Shown here: positions 8,367-17,885 of the stretch, piece by piece
Layout of the letters: every line of letters begins with the position of its first letter
Numbering within the stretch: the first letter of the stretch is position 1
NCBI RefSeq assembly: GCF_900156815.1
Contig: NZ_FTOT01000006.1
Coordinates: 1-64,000, forward strand
DNA: 64,000 nt
Direction: 5' to 3'
DNA from: Gemmobacter megaterium
Lineage (GTDB): Bacteria > Pseudomonadota > Alphaproteobacteria > Rhodobacterales > Rhodobacteraceae
Program-made: the position numbers and the translations under genes
Notes under the pieces: model-generated
What the model was told of the DNA's origin: nothing
Database searches by the model: none
What the model saw: the letters and a program-made list of their open reading frames with translations, nothing else

Positions 8367-8386
8367 GTGCCCGGTGGTCCGGGCAC
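8367..8386 (-). promoter_or_regulatory. Hairpin in the rpsA leader
   Basis: GTGCCCGG and CCGGGCAC form a perfect 8-bp stem closed by a 4-base loop, about 80 bases upstream of the rpsA start on the minus strand. No T-tract follows, so it is not an ordinary terminator. S1 is known to autoregulate translation of its own mRNA through leader structure in E. coli; whether this hairpin has such a role is inference. Confidence 0.35.
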
Positions 8387-8560
8387 GAGAATCGCAGCAT
8401 CTGGATTGCGCGCATTTAACGCGCCAGAGCCCGCGATACAAGGAAAAGACGCAATCCTGGTGAGACGGACCGCCAAGTTGGTCGGGGATCCCTACCATTG
8501 AGGCGCGAAAGGCTTCCTGCTAACACGGGCGCAACGTCGGTATTTCAGCAGGAGAGCACT

Positions 8561-9031
8561 ATGGCCGAAGAAGCAGAGGCAGCGCCGCAGGTGCGGATGA
8601 ACGTTGTCGCGCAGTATATCCGTGACCTGAGCTTCGAGAATGCGCTGGCCCAGAAAGGCCTCGCCTCGGGCGACGTACAGCCGGACATCCAGGTGCAGGT
8701 TGCACTGGACGCCAGCAAGCGCGCGCAGGACCATCAGTTCGAAGTGGTCCAGAAATACAAGATCACCGCCAAGAACAAGGTGAACGGCGACACGCTGTTC
8801 CTGATGGAGGTCGATTACGGCGGCGTGTTCCACGTCGAAGGCGTGCCTGAAGACCAGATGCATCCGTTCCTGCTGATCGAATGCCCGCGGATGCTGTTTC
8901 CGTTCGTGCGCCGCATCGTGTCGGACATGACCCGCGACGGCGGCTTCCCGCCGCTGAACTTGGACCCGGTGGATTTCCTGGGCCTGTACCGTCAGGAACT
9001 GGCACGCCGCGCACAAGCGGGCAACGCCTGA
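8561..9031 (+). CDS. secB: Protein-export chaperone SecB
   Basis: SecB keeps preproteins unfolded and hands them to SecA for Sec export. The 156-residue product has the family core, from VAQYIRDLSFENA through VDYGGVFHVEG to the conserved ECPRMLFPFVRRIVSD and GFPPLNLDPVDF segments. I chose the ATG at 8561 because AGGAGA precedes it; a TTG further upstream is unlikely. The gene is convergent with dnaQ, as in other alphaproteobacteria, but its usual other neighbour fxsA is about 45 kb away at 54.0 kb. Confidence 0.96.
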   Translation: MAEEAEAAPQVRMNVVAQYIRDLSFENALAQKGLASGDVQPDIQVQVALDASKRAQDHQFEVVQKYKITAKNKVNGDTLFLMEVDYGGVFHVEGVPEDQMHPFLLIECPRMLFPFVRRIVSDMTRDGGFPPLNLDPVDFLGLYRQELARRAQAGNA

Positions 9032-9047
9032 TCCGATGCCATTGGGC

Positions 9048-9074
9048 GGGCCAGGGAGGTATATCCCCTGGCCC
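9048..9074. terminator. Hairpin between convergent secB and dnaQ
   Basis: GGGCCAGGG and CCCTGGCCC form a perfect 9-bp stem with a 9-base loop in the 72-base gap between the converging stop codons. No clear T-tract follows on either side, so terminator function is inferred from the position. Confidence 0.45.
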
Positions 9075-9103
9075 CCTGAAGTCGTGGGCGGCAGCGTCAG
9101 GGG

Positions 9104-9799
9104 TTAGATGGATCGTTTCCAGATGGCAGTGTCCCCCATACCTTCCACAAACGCGGCGTGAGCCGTTGCCTCTGCGTCTGTCAGGCGCGACCCAAGCGGC
9201 ACCGGACGCGGGCGGGGACGCCAGTCGGTATCCGTCTGCGACAGATCTTTCTTGCGATCATTGATCGGAGCCAGAACAAGGTCAGGCTGACGACCGCCGA
9301 TGAGCTCCAGATAGACCTCTGCAAGAATCTCGCTATCGAGCAAGGCCCCGTGCTTTTCACGGGCAGAGTTATCCACACCGAAACGTCGACAAAGCGCATC
9401 GAGCGAGGCCGGAGATCCTGGAAATTTACGCCGCGCCATGGCCAGGGTATCGACCACGCGATCCCACTGGAGATGCGTCAGACCGATGCGACCAAGTTCA
9501 AAGTTGAGAAACTTGATGTCGAACGCCGCATTGTGGATGATCAGCCGGGCATCGCCAACAAAGTCGAGAAACGCCTCCCCGATGTTGCGAAACACCGGAT
9601 GGTTGCGCAGGAACTCTTCCGATAGCCCATGAACGGCGAAAGCTTCGGTCGGCATGTCGCGTTCAGGGTTGATATATTGGTGATAGGTTCGCCCGGTCGG
9701 CATGTGGTTGAACAACTCCACCGCACCAATCTCGACGATACGGTGTCCCTCTGACGGTTCGAAACCCGTCGTCTCGGTATCAAGGACGATTTCACGCAT
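9104..9799 (-). CDS. dnaQ: DNA polymerase III epsilon subunit (3'-5' proofreading exonuclease)
   Basis: This 231-residue DEDDh exonuclease is the proofreading subunit of the replicative polymerase core. Asp7 and Glu9 in LDTETTGF form ExoI, HNAAFDIKFL forms ExoII, and HGALLDSEI carries the ExoIII His and Asp. The C-terminal part is the expected short segment that binds the alpha subunit. It is the last gene of the maf-aroE-coaE-dnaQ unit and overlaps coaE by 8 bases. Confidence 0.95.
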   Translation of the reverse strand: MREIVLDTETTGFEPSEGHRIVEIGAVELFNHMPTGRTYHQYINPERDMPTEAFAVHGLSEEFLRNHPVFRNIGEAFLDFVGDARLIIHNAAFDIKFLNFELGRIGLTHLQWDRVVDTLAMARRKFPGSPASLDALCRRFGVDNSAREKHGALLDSEILAEVYLELIGGRQPDLVLAPINDRKKDLSQTDTDWRPRPRPVPLGSRLTDAEATAHAAFVEGMGDTAIWKRSI

Positions 9800-10388
9800 G
9801 TTTCAGGCTGGCCCGGATCTCTGACAGGATGGCCCTTACTTTCTCACGCGCGCCGTCCAGCGTCGAGGTGTCTATCACCCAGGTGGCACGGGCGCGTTTC
9901 TCGGCGTCAGGCATCTGGTTCGCCAGGATGCGGTCAAGATCCGCCTCTGTCATGGTACCACGGGCAAGAACACGCGCCCGCTGCACCGCCTGCGGGACGG
10001 AAACCACGGCGACACCATCGCACAGATCCGCAGATGTTCCCTCGAACAGCAGCGGGATATCGAGAAGAACAATATCGGCCTCGCTTCCCGCAAGAAAGGC
10101 CATGCGATCCTGAGCAACGAGCGGATGAACAATGCCCTCCAGCCGTTTCAGGACCGACGGATCTGCGGCGATTTCGGCCTTGAGGACTGAGCGGTCAATC
10201 GAGCCGTTCACCACTGCACGGGGAAACACCTCTGACAGTGGCGCGACAGCGGCACCACCAGCCGAATAGAGCCTGTGGACGGTGGAATCCGCGTCCCAGA
10301 CAGGAATGCCCTCGTCAGCAAACATCTGCGCCGTGGTGGATTTTCCCATCCCGATACCACCCGTCAGCCCAAGGACAAATCGCGTCAT
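9792..10388 (-). CDS. coaE: Dephospho-CoA kinase
   Basis: CoaE phosphorylates the 3'-hydroxyl of the ribose of dephospho-CoA, the last step of coenzyme A synthesis. The 198-residue product has the P-loop GGIGMGKST at residues 10-18 and the conserved VWDADSTVHRLY segment that binds substrate. The length is normal. It overlaps aroE upstream by 4 bases and dnaQ downstream by 8, so the genes are translationally coupled. The coaE-dnaQ order next to the origin is conserved in alphaproteobacteria. Confidence 0.95.
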   Translation of the reverse strand: MTRFVLGLTGGIGMGKSTTAQMFADEGIPVWDADSTVHRLYSAGGAAVAPLSEVFPRAVVNGSIDRSVLKAEIAADPSVLKRLEGIVHPLVAQDRMAFLAGSEADIVLLDIPLLFEGTSADLCDGVAVVSVPQAVQRARVLARGTMTEADLDRILANQMPDAEKRARATWVIDTSTLDGAREKVRAILSEIRASLKHA

Positions 10389-11230
10389 GATGCAAGAACC
10401 GCTGCGCGGGTTTCTGAATCGACCGTCGGCCGTGTACCAAACCAGCGTTCAAAGCCGGGAACAGCCTGATGCAGCAGCATCCCCAGACCATCTACTGTGG
10501 TGCAACCTGCCTCCCGCGCCGCACGCAGGAAGGGGGTTTCCAGCGGGTTATAGACAATATCAGTCACAAGAGCATGAGGGTTGAGCGCATCAAGCGAAAT
10601 GCGGAACTCGGATTTGCCGACCATGCCAAGTGACGTCGTATTCACGACAGTCATGGCATCGTCGAGCATACCACCGCCTTGGGTCCAATCCACCACCTGC
10701 ACCCGTGCGCCGAAATCGGCACGCAGACTGTCGGCCCGTGGACGGGTACGGTTGGCGATCCGCACCTCCGGCACTCCGGCATCAAGAAGCGCGGACACCA
10801 CAGCACGTGCCGCACCACCAGCGCCGAATACCGCCGCAGGACCAGCCGAGGGCAACCAGTGCGGCGCCTCTTGCTTGAGATTGTTCAAAAAGCCGATACC
10901 GTCCGTGTTGTCGGCGTGAAGCTTGCCATCCTTGCGAAAGATCAACGTGTTCGCAGCGCCGATAAGGGCAGCCCGGTCCGTCACGATATCGGCCAGGCCG
11001 ATCATCGCCTCTTTGTGCGGAATGGTGACGTTGCAACCGACAAACCCAAGCTTGGGAAGCATCTGCAAGGCTGTGGCAAGATCAGCCGAGCTGACCTCCA
11101 TCGGGATGTAGTGCCCGACAATGCCATAGCGGCGCAACCAGTACCCATGCAGCGCGGGTGAACGAGAATGCGCAATAGGTGATCCGATGACACCCGCCAG
11201 CGGAATGCGGTCCAGGGCAGCGACCGTCAT
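10385..11230 (-). CDS. aroE: Shikimate dehydrogenase (NADP+)
   Basis: AroE reduces 3-dehydroshikimate to shikimate in aromatic amino-acid synthesis. The 281-residue product has the substrate motif [11 protein letters not shown], the catalytic lysine in [10 protein letters not shown], the NTDGIGFL motif and the nucleotide-binding [11 protein letters not shown]. It starts inside the maf stop codon (ATGA overlap) and overlaps coaE by 4 bases. Confidence 0.95.
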   Translation of the reverse strand: MTVAALDRIPLAGVIGSPIAHSRSPALHGYWLRRYGIVGHYIPMEVSSADLATALQMLPKLGFVGCNVTIPHKEAMIGLADIVTDRAALIGAANTLIFRKDGKLHADNTDGIGFLNNLKQEAPHWLPSAGPAAVFGAGGAARAVVSALLDAGVPEVRIANRTRPRADSLRADFGARVQVVDWTQGGGMLDDAMTVVNTTSLGMVGKSEFRISLDALNPHALVTDIVYNPLETPFLRAAREAGCTTVDGLGMLLHQAVPGFERWFGTRPTVDSETRAAVLAS

Positions 11231-11823
11231 GCCGGGATTATCCCTCGCTGCCCGAGATACCCCAGCAACGCCACCAGCGGTAGGCCGAGGACGGTGAAGT
11301 AATCGCCTTCGATCTGCGAAAACAGGCGGACACCTTCGGATTCAAGCTTGTAGCCGCCAACGCTGTCAAGCACCGCGCCTGAGTTTCGGATGATATAGCT
11401 GTCCAGATACTCTTGCGAAAAGTCTCGCATGGTCAAACGCACCTCCCCCACATGGCGCCATACGGGGCCACCAGCTTGGTATACCACGACCGCCGAAAGA
11501 AGTTTGTGGGTACGGCCCCGAAGAGCCGTCAACTGTGCCCGTACTGCATCAGGGGTTTCCGGCTTTGATAGCACTGTCCCACCAAGATCCAGCACCTGAT
11601 CGCAACCGATCACAACCGATTCCGGGAACCGCGAAGCAAGCTTGGCGGCCTTCATCTCTGCCAGCATGTCGGCCTGGTCGCGGGGGCTGGCGCCCTCCGC
11701 CTGCAATGAGGCGCGCACCGCCTCCTCATCTATATGAGCTGGATGACATACAACCTCCAGCCCGGCATCGCGCAACAGCGCAGCGCGTATGGGAGAAGCG
11801 GAAGCAAGGACAAGCGAGGACAT
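11227..11823 (-). CDS. maf: Maf-family nucleoside triphosphate pyrophosphatase
   Basis: Maf proteins hydrolyse non-canonical or pyrimidine nucleoside triphosphates to monophosphates. The 198-residue product starts with the family signature [20 protein letters not shown] and has the catalytic region [12 protein letters not shown], with the conserved Asp. It is the first gene of the maf-aroE-coaE-dnaQ operon and its start codon borders the putative origin. The upstream DUF299/ppsR gene usual in this neighbourhood is absent. Confidence 0.93.
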   Translation of the reverse strand: MSSLVLASASPIRAALLRDAGLEVVCHPAHIDEEAVRASLQAEGASPRDQADMLAEMKAAKLASRFPESVVIGCDQVLDLGGTVLSKPETPDAVRAQLTALRGRTHKLLSAVVVYQAGGPVWRHVGEVRLTMRDFSQEYLDSYIIRNSGAVLDSVGGYKLESEGVRLFSQIEGDYFTVLGLPLVALLGYLGQRGIIPA

Positions 11824-11832
11824 GGACGACTC

Positions 11833-11841
11833 TGTGGATAT
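11833..11841 (-). promoter_or_regulatory. DnaA box (8 of 9)
   Basis: TGTGGATAT matches the reverse DnaA box TGTGGATAA with one mismatch at the last base. It lies 10 bases upstream of the maf start codon, at the left edge of the putative origin. Confidence 0.45.
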
Positions 11842-11966
11842 TCGCGGATTGTTCCGGTGTCAGAGTTTGGGACAGTCGGCCCGCGCCGACAAGATGGGAA
11901 AAATACCGCCGCTTCCGGCACCTGCTATGCCCAACAACCCACAGGTGCGCAAGTTGTCACATCCCT

Positions 11967-11975
11967 TGGGGATAA
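11967..11975 (-). promoter_or_regulatory. DnaA box (8 of 9)
   Basis: TGGGGATAA matches the reverse DnaA box TGTGGATAA with one mismatch. It lies 28 bases from the perfect box at 12003-12011, in the opposite orientation. Confidence 0.4.
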
Positions 11976-12002
11976 CTTGCCCGACAGCGCATGTCCCTGA
12001 TT

Positions 12003-12011
12003 TTATCCACA
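12003..12011 (+). promoter_or_regulatory. DnaA box (perfect)
   Basis: TTATCCACA matches the consensus DnaA box at all nine positions. It is the strongest single piece of sequence evidence for an origin in this gap. Confidence 0.6.
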
Positions 12012-12215
12012 GGGCGAGATCACCGGAGATCACATCAAGCCTATGAAAAACATAGGATAAATACTAAGTGGCGCTGAAACACATATTTCGTCAACAAGAT
12101 ATGCACACAGGCGCTGGATGGGGATTAATAGGCGGGCATCGCGTGATTTCCAGTTTTCCACTGCCCCTACTATCATCTACATCCTATCTTAAGACTCTAT
12201 ATTTAAGAGGATAGA

Positions 12216-12668
12216 ATGACTGACCTTCTCGCCATCGCCTATCCTTGGACCAAGGCGATGCATGTCGTTTCTGTGATCTCCTGGATGGCCGGGCTATTCT
12301 ACCTGCCACGCCTGTACGTTTATCACGCTGAACAGGTACAGGCAGGGTTGGTCCAGGCCGAAGACCTGTTCCGTACGATGGAACGCCGGCTGCTGCGGGC
12401 AATCATGAACCCAGCTTTGGTCGCAACCTGGATCTTTGGTCTGTTGCTGGTGGCAACGCCAGGTATCGTTGACTGGTCTATGGTCTGGCCTTGGGCCAAA
12501 GCAGGCGCGGTCCTTGCCATGACCTGGTTTCACATGTGGCTTGCTATTCGCCGCAAGGAGTTCGAGGCGGGGCAGAACACAAGATCCGGTCGAACCTATC
12601 GGCTGATGAACGAAGTTCCAACCTTGCTGATGCTGATCATTGTCTTTGCCGTCATCGTGAAGTTCTGA
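12216..12668 (+). CDS. hemJ: Protoporphyrinogen IX oxidase HemJ, membrane protein
   Basis: HemJ oxidises protoporphyrinogen IX to protoporphyrin IX in haem synthesis and replaces HemG/HemY in most alphaproteobacteria. The 150-residue protein has four predicted membrane helices. Conserved features include the early His in KAMHVVSVISWMAGLFYLPRLYVYH, the helix-2 region RRLLRAIMNPA and WFHMWLAIRRKEF. AGAGGAT precedes the ATG. The hemJ-rho linkage is conserved in the group; hemE, often upstream, is missing here, so hemJ directly borders the putative origin. Confidence 0.9.
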   Translation: MTDLLAIAYPWTKAMHVVSVISWMAGLFYLPRLYVYHAEQVQAGLVQAEDLFRTMERRLLRAIMNPALVATWIFGLLLVATPGIVDWSMVWPWAKAGAVLAMTWFHMWLAIRRKEFEAGQNTRSGRTYRLMNEVPTLLMLIIVFAVIVKF

Positions 12669-12793
12669 AAACATTGACTCACCCTGCCTCCCGGTGTAGC
12701 GGGGTGGCTGGAGGCCGTCCGGCCAAACCGTTTCCCGAATGATACCCGATGTGCTGCCCCATGGGCGGCGCCCGTTTGCGTTGAGGGCCTGCC

Positions 12794-14062
12794 ATGACCG
12801 AGCAGTTGAAACTTTCAGATCTTAAGGCCAAGACACCCGCCGATCTTCTGGCGATGGCAGAAGAGTGGGAGATCGAGAACGCCTCGTCCATGCGCAAGGG
12901 CGAGATGATGTTCCAGATCCTCAAGGAACATGCCGAAGAAGGTTTCGAGATCGGTGGCGATGGTGTTCTGGAAGTGCTTCAGGACGGTTTCGGGTTCCTG
13001 CGCAGCCCAGAAGCCAACTATCTGCCGGGACCGGACGACATTTACGTCTCTCCGGACATGATACGTCAATGGTCGCTTCGGACCGGGGATTCCGTTGAAG
13101 GGGTGATCCAGGCGCCTCGTGAGAACGAACGCTATTTCAGTCTTACCAAGGTGACGCGGATCAACTTTGACGATCCCGAAAAAGCCCGCCACAAGGTTCA
13201 CTTTGACAACCTGACCCCGCTTTATCCCGACGAGCGATTGAAGATGGAAATCGAGGATCCGACGATCAAGGATCGCTCGGCTCGGATCATTGATCTGGTG
13301 GCACCGATCGGCAAAGGGCAACGGGCTCTTATCGTGGCGCCGCCGCGTACGGGTAAGACGGTGCTGTTGCAGAACATCGCGCGGTCGATCGAGGTGAACC
13401 ATCCAGAGTGTTACCTTATTGTCCTTCTGATCGACGAACGCCCCGAGGAAGTGACCGACATGCAGCGGTCCGTGAAGGGTGAGGTCATCTCGTCAACCTT
13501 TGACGAACCGGCAACCCGTCACGTTGCCGTGGCAGAGATGGTGATCGAAAAGGCTAAGCGCCTGGTCGAGCATAAGCGAGATGTTGTGATCCTTCTGGAT
13601 TCCATCACAAGACTTGGTAGAGCATTCAACACCGTCGTTCCGTCTTCGGGCAAGGTTCTGACGGGTGGTGTAGACGCAAATGCCCTTCAACGGCCCAAGA
13701 GGTTCTTTGGCGCGGCGCGGAATATCGAAGAAGGTGGGTCTCTGACGATCATCGCGACTGCGCTGATTGATACAGGAAGCCGGATGGACGAAGTCATCTT
13801 CGAAGAGTTCAAAGGAACCGGCAACAGCGAGATTGTTCTGGACCGCAAGGTCGCAGACAAGCGAATCTTCCCGGCGATGGACATCCTGAAGTCTGGAACC
13901 AGGAAGGAAGAGCTTCTGGTTGCAAAGAACGATCTCCAGAAAACCTATGTGCTGCGACGTATCCTGAACCCGATGGGGACGACAGATGCGATCGAGTTCC
14001 TAATCTCCAAGTTGAAGCAGACCAAGACAAACTCGGAATTTTTCGACTCCATGAACAGCTGA
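12794..14062 (+). CDS. rho: Transcription termination factor Rho
   Basis: Rho is a hexameric RNA-dependent ATPase that terminates transcription. The 422-residue protein has the N-terminal Rho domain, the RNA-binding cold-shock-like domain ([18 protein letters not shown] around residues 62-79), the Walker [10 protein letters not shown] at about 182-190, the [13 protein letters not shown] segment and the [15 protein letters not shown] region with the Q/R-loops. The length is typical. It is followed by mnmE after 10 bases, a conserved arrangement next to the alphaproteobacterial origin. Confidence 0.97.
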   Translation: MTEQLKLSDLKAKTPADLLAMAEEWEIENASSMRKGEMMFQILKEHAEEGFEIGGDGVLEVLQDGFGFLRSPEANYLPGPDDIYVSPDMIRQWSLRTGDSVEGVIQAPRENERYFSLTKVTRINFDDPEKARHKVHFDNLTPLYPDERLKMEIEDPTIKDRSARIIDLVAPIGKGQRALIVAPPRTGKTVLLQNIARSIEVNHPECYLIVLLIDERPEEVTDMQRSVKGEVISSTFDEPATRHVAVAEMVIEKAKRLVEHKRDVVILLDSITRLGRAFNTVVPSSGKVLTGGVDANALQRPKRFFGAARNIEEGGSLTIIATALIDTGSRMDEVIFEEFKGTGNSEIVLDRKVADKRIFPAMDILKSGTRKEELLVAKNDLQKTYVLRRILNPMGTTDAIEFLISKLKQTKTNSEFFDSMNS

Positions 14063-14072
14063 GGTCTGCAAA

Positions 14073-15359
14073 ATGGACACGATCTATGCCCTGGCATCGG
14101 CGCGGGGCAAGGCCGGGGTTGCGGTTGTCCGGATTTCCGGACCGCAAGCCATGTGTTCGTTGTTGCCGGTTGTTGGATCCTTCGGTCCGCCGAGAGTTGC
14201 CGCGCTACGTGCCCTGAAGGACGGTGACGCGATCCTGGATCACGCTCTGGTGATCTGCTTTGAGCAGGATCGGAGCTTCACCGGAGAGACGGTTGTTGAG
14301 CTTCACTTGCACGGTAGTCAGGCCATAGTGCAGGCAGTGTTGGCGTTGCTTGGTGGTCTGTCTGGATTTCGACTTGCCGAAGCTGGAGAGTTCACGCGCA
14401 GGGCGCTGGAGAATGGTCGTCTGGATCTGGCGCAAGTCGAAGGTCTCGCGGATCTGATAGAGTCCGAGACAGAGATGCAGCGGCGCCAGGCGATGCGGAT
14501 ATTTTCCGGCGAGTTGGGCAAGAGATCCGAGATCTGGCGGCAAAAACTGCTGCGCGCAGCCGCGTTGACCGAAGCCGTCCTGGATTTTGCAGACGAAGAA
14601 GTTCCGACCGATGTACGGCCAGAAGTCCTGGCGCTTGTTGGCGATGTACTGGATGATCTGCGGGCGGAGCAAGATGGCTATGCTGTAGCGGAACGCATTC
14701 GGGACGGTTTCGAGGTTGCCATTCTCGGTGCCCCCAATGCCGGGAAGTCGACACTGCTGAACCGGCTTGCCGGCCGCCAAGCTGCGATCACATCCGAGTA
14801 CGCTGGCACGACCCGTGATGTCATCGAGGTTCGTATGGACCTGCGGGGACTTCCTGTTACGATTCTCGATACGGCGGGTCTGCGAGAAACGGATGATCCT
14901 GTTGAAGCGATAGGCGTTGCGCGTGCGATAGAGCGGGCGAATACCGCCGATTTGCGGGTTTTCCTGTTGGGTGGAGAGGGTGACTCTCTGCCAGTTCATC
15001 CCTTGGTTGACGACATCGTGGTGCAGGGCAAAGCAGATACGATAATGGCTGACGGTCTGTCGGTATCTGGCCGGACAGGGCAGGGTGTTGATGTTCTGGT
15101 TGATCGGATAGCGTCTGTACTGGAACAGCGTGCAGCATCTTCCGCGACCATCACCCGGTCACGGCATCGGCAAGTGGTTGATCAGTCGGTAGAGGCTTTG
15201 GAATCGGCGCGAGAGGTGTTATTGAACGGCCACGAAGGCGATGAAATCGTCGCAGATGCGCTGCGGCTGGCCATCGGCTTCATGGATGATCTGGTCGGGC
15301 GGATTGGCGTGGAAGATCTCTTGGGGGAGATCTTTGCTTCGTTCTGTATCGGGAAGTAG
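14073..15359 (+). CDS. mnmE: tRNA modification GTPase MnmE
   Basis: MnmE acts with MnmG to add (carboxymethyl)aminomethyl groups at the 5-position of wobble U34. The 428-residue product has the N-terminal tetrahydrofolate-binding domain ([22 protein letters not shown]), the helical domain, a G domain with GAPNAGKST and DTAGLR motifs, and the diagnostic C-terminal CIGK (residues 425-428). It is slightly shorter than E. coli MnmE. It is followed by mnmG and starts the mnmE-mnmG-rsmG-parA-parB run. Confidence 0.95.
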   Translation: MDTIYALASARGKAGVAVVRISGPQAMCSLLPVVGSFGPPRVAALRALKDGDAILDHALVICFEQDRSFTGETVVELHLHGSQAIVQAVLALLGGLSGFRLAEAGEFTRRALENGRLDLAQVEGLADLIESETEMQRRQAMRIFSGELGKRSEIWRQKLLRAAALTEAVLDFADEEVPTDVRPEVLALVGDVLDDLRAEQDGYAVAERIRDGFEVAILGAPNAGKSTLLNRLAGRQAAITSEYAGTTRDVIEVRMDLRGLPVTILDTAGLRETDDPVEAIGVARAIERANTADLRVFLLGGEGDSLPVHPLVDDIVVQGKADTIMADGLSVSGRTGQGVDVLVDRIASVLEQRAASSATITRSRHRQVVDQSVEALESAREVLLNGHEGDEIVADALRLAIGFMDDLVGRIGVEDLLGEIFASFCIGK

Positions 15360-15363
15360 GGAT

Positions 15364-15379
15364 TGTTTCACATGAAACA
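15364..15379. other. parS site 1, containing the mnmG start codon
   Basis: TGTTTCACATGAAACA differs from the consensus parS TGTTTCACGTGAAACA at one central base. The mnmG ATG (15372) is part of the palindrome, so ParB would bind over the translation start. It lies about 3.4 kb from the putative origin and 3.3 kb upstream of parB. It is identical, in reverse orientation, to the site at 20768. Confidence 0.85.
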
Positions 15380-17246
15380 CTATGACGTCATTGTCGTCGG
15401 CGGTGGCCATGCCGGAACAGAAGCTGCGGATGCAGCGGCTCGTCTTGGCGTGCGCGTTGCGCTTGTAACCATGCGCGCAGATCGCATTGGCGTCATGTCC
15501 TGCAACCCTGCTATTGGCGGATTGGGCAAGGGTCATCTGGTCCGAGAGATAGATGCGCTGGATGGATTGATGGCACGTGCCGGAGACCGTGCGGGCATTC
15601 AATATCGTCTGTTGAATCGCAGGAAGGGACCGGCGGTGCAAGGCCCGCGAATCCAGGCGGATCGGGAGTTGTATCGTACAGCCATCCAGGAATTTCTGCG
15701 CAACCGTGTAGGTCTGGATATCCTAGAGGCAGAAGTCTCGGGATTTATCCTTTCCGGCGAAGCGATTGAGGGAGTCATCCTTCATGATGGCAGCAGACTG
15801 GCGGCCGGGGCGGTCGTACTTACCGCCGGAACCTTTCTGAATGGCGTGATGCATGTCGGCCCGAGGCAAGAACAAGGCGGCAGGGTCGGGGATTCTGCGT
15901 CGAACAGCTTGGCGGATATGCTTCGCGAGATTGCCACAGGACGAGGGCGCCTGAAGACAGGAACACCGCCGCGGCTTGACGGACGTACGATCAACTGGGA
16001 TGTGGTCGAGCGCCAGCATGGCGATGACTGTCCAGTCATGCTGTCCTTCCTCAACAGATTGCCACTCGTTCCGCAGATTTCTTGCGGGATTACCCATACA
16101 AACGCCGCCACGCATGAGATTGTCCGCGAGAATCTCGACAAGTCGGCAATGTACGGTGGGTTCATAGAAGGCGTCGGACCAAGATACTGCCCTTCGATTG
16201 AGGATAAGATTGTTCGGTTCGCGGACAAGGATAGTCATCAGGTGTTTCTTGAGCCGGAAGGCTTGAACGACACAACTGTGTATCCCAATGGCATTTCGAC
16301 ATCTCTGCCTGCCGACATTCAAGAGCGATATGTCCGATCCATCAGGGGTCTGGAGCAGGTCGAGATACTTCAGCCAGGATATGCGATTGAGTATGACTAT
16401 TTCGATCCTTGCGGGCTGACGCGTACATTGGCGGTTCGAAGCATGAAGGGCCTGTTCTTTGCAGGCCAGATCAATGGGACAACGGGGTATGAGGAAGCCG
16501 CAGCGCAAGGCTTGCTGGCAGGTTTGAATGCGGCCCGTCACGCGCGCGGTGCGGAAGGCGTGGTCCTTCAGCGCACCGATAGCTACATCGGGGTGATGAT
16601 TGACGATCTGGTTACCCGCGGCGTGACCGAGCCATACCGGATGTTCACCTCCCGAGCAGAATACCGCCTTAGCTTGCGCGTGGACAATGCTGATCAGAGA
16701 TTGACCCCGTTGGGGATCGCCTTGGGTTGTGTTGGGCCTGACCGGACTTTGTCTTTCAACAAAAAACTTGAGGATCTGAACGCTGCCCGGAACAGCCTCG
16801 ATAGCGGCAAGTTCAGTCCCAACGAGCTTGCAGCAGTGGGCATCAATGCAAACAGAGATGGCGTTCGTCGTTCGGCGCTTGATGTTCTGACATTTCCGGA
16901 TGTGACATTGGCTCAGATTGCCGCACTTGTCCCGGCTGTTGAGGATATTGCGCCAGAGATTATTGAACAGCTCCAGAAGGAAACGCTCTATTCGGCCTAC
17001 CAGGATCGTCAGCAAGCTCAGCTTGAGGCGGTTCGCCGCGACGAGAATTGGACCATTCCGGTGGATTTTGACTTCTCGGCTGTCGTAGGGCTCTCTAACG
17101 AGCTTCGGCAGAAGCTGAATCGAAGCCGACCCGAGACCCTGGCCCAAGCTTCCCGCATCGAAGGGATGACTCCGGCGGGATTGGCGTTGATTCATCTTCG
17201 ACTGAAGGCAGCAAGCGTTGCACCGCCGCGGGTAGCGATGAGATGA
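15372..17246 (+). CDS. mnmG: tRNA uridine-5-carboxymethylaminomethyl modification enzyme MnmG (GidA)
   Basis: MnmG is the FAD partner of MnmE in modifying tRNA wobble uridine. The 624-residue protein has the FAD-binding [16 protein letters not shown] near the N-terminus, the [22 protein letters not shown] block and the [11 protein letters not shown] segment. The start is the ATG at 15372 inside the parS palindrome; an in-frame TTG at 15363 is possible but less likely. A purine-rich AGGGA precedes it. The stop overlaps the rsmG start (ATGA). Confidence 0.96.
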   Translation: MKHYDVIVVGGGHAGTEAADAAARLGVRVALVTMRADRIGVMSCNPAIGGLGKGHLVREIDALDGLMARAGDRAGIQYRLLNRRKGPAVQGPRIQADRELYRTAIQEFLRNRVGLDILEAEVSGFILSGEAIEGVILHDGSRLAAGAVVLTAGTFLNGVMHVGPRQEQGGRVGDSASNSLADMLREIATGRGRLKTGTPPRLDGRTINWDVVERQHGDDCPVMLSFLNRLPLVPQISCGITHTNAATHEIVRENLDKSAMYGGFIEGVGPRYCPSIEDKIVRFADKDSHQVFLEPEGLNDTTVYPNGISTSLPADIQERYVRSIRGLEQVEILQPGYAIEYDYFDPCGLTRTLAVRSMKGLFFAGQINGTTGYEEAAAQGLLAGLNAARHARGAEGVVLQRTDSYIGVMIDDLVTRGVTEPYRMFTSRAEYRLSLRVDNADQRLTPLGIALGCVGPDRTLSFNKKLEDLNAARNSLDSGKFSPNELAAVGINANRDGVRRSALDVLTFPDVTLAQIAALVPAVEDIAPEIIEQLQKETLYSAYQDRQQAQLEAVRRDENWTIPVDFDFSAVVGLSNELRQKLNRSRPETLAQASRIEGMTPAGLALIHLRLKAASVAPPRVAMR

Positions 17247-17881
17247 TCCGGCAGCATCTTTCCGAGATGTCGGGGATCGAGCTTTCTGAGGTCACGGTTT
17301 CCAAGCTCGAAGCGTTTCGGGACTTGGTCCTCAAATGGAATCCTCGGATCAATCTCGTGTCGCGCGCATCCTTGGCTGACCTTTGGACGAGGCATATCGC
17401 TGATTCCGCTCAACTTTATCGCTATGCCTGTAATGTCTCCGGAACGTGGGCAGATCTTGGATCCGGAGGCGGCTTTCCTGGTGTCGTGCTTGCGGTTCTA
17501 TCCACGCAGGCGCACCCGGCTCGCCAGTACAGATTTGTCGAATCTGATCAGCGCAAGGCTGTTTTCCTGCGCGAGGCTGTTCGGGTCACGGAGTGCCGAG
17601 CCAGCGTTGTCTGTGATCGGATCGAACAGGTAGACCCGATGAATGCGGATGTCGTAACTGCACGCGCCTTGGCATCTTTGCCCGATCTTCTTGGTTTGGT
17701 TGCGCGGCATTTGCGTTCTGATGGTCTGGCTATCCTGCCGAAGGGCGCCAACTACAAACTCGAACTTGATGCTGCGCGTGCGAACTGGGCTTTCGATGCG
17801 CAGGTTCATCCTAGTATCACGGACCCTGATGGTCACATCCTCCAGGTCGAGGGTCTGAAAGAGCGATTGGAAGATCGGTAG
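17243..17881 (+). CDS. rsmG: 16S rRNA (guanine527-N7)-methyltransferase RsmG (GidB)
   Basis: RsmG methylates N7 of G527 of 16S rRNA using SAM; its loss gives low-level streptomycin resistance in several bacteria. The 212-residue protein has the SAM-binding motif [18 protein letters not shown] and the conserved [10 protein letters not shown] segment near the N-terminus. It overlaps the mnmG stop codon by 4 bases and is followed by parA after 4 bases, so ribosome biogenesis and segregation genes form one unit. Confidence 0.94.
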   Translation: MIRQHLSEMSGIELSEVTVSKLEAFRDLVLKWNPRINLVSRASLADLWTRHIADSAQLYRYACNVSGTWADLGSGGGFPGVVLAVLSTQAHPARQYRFVESDQRKAVFLREAVRVTECRASVVCDRIEQVDPMNADVVTARALASLPDLLGLVARHLRSDGLAILPKGANYKLELDAARANWAFDAQVHPSITDPDGHILQVEGLKERLEDR

Positions 17882-17885
17882 TGTT

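Larger units (their letters stand above)
11824..12215. other. Putative chromosomal replication origin (oriC)
   Basis: This 392-base gap between maf and hemJ is the largest non-coding stretch in the window. It contains one perfect DnaA box (12003-12011), two 8-of-9 matches (11833-11841 and 11967-11975) and weaker ones such as TTTTCCACT at 12154-12162. AT-rich tracts lie at 12040-12110 and 12180-12215. A 6-bp inverted repeat CCTATG-A5-CATAGG lies at 12040-12056. Genes on the left run mostly leftward and genes on the right run rightward, consistent with divergent forks. In other alphaproteobacteria oriC lies in this neighbourhood, beside maf/ppsR and hemE. The assignment is inference from boxes, position and context. 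Confidence 0.6.

Noticed and set aside
6604-8463. Long open frames antisense to rpsA, mnmG, dinB, mutL and the TRAP genes.
   Set aside because: High GC content leaves long stop-free frames opposite real genes; they have low-complexity, basic or histidine-rich translations and no family features.
12185-12210. TTAA repeats upstream of hemJ as a CtrA binding site.
   Set aside because: The CtrA consensus is TTAA-N7-TTAA; the spacing here is 10 bases.
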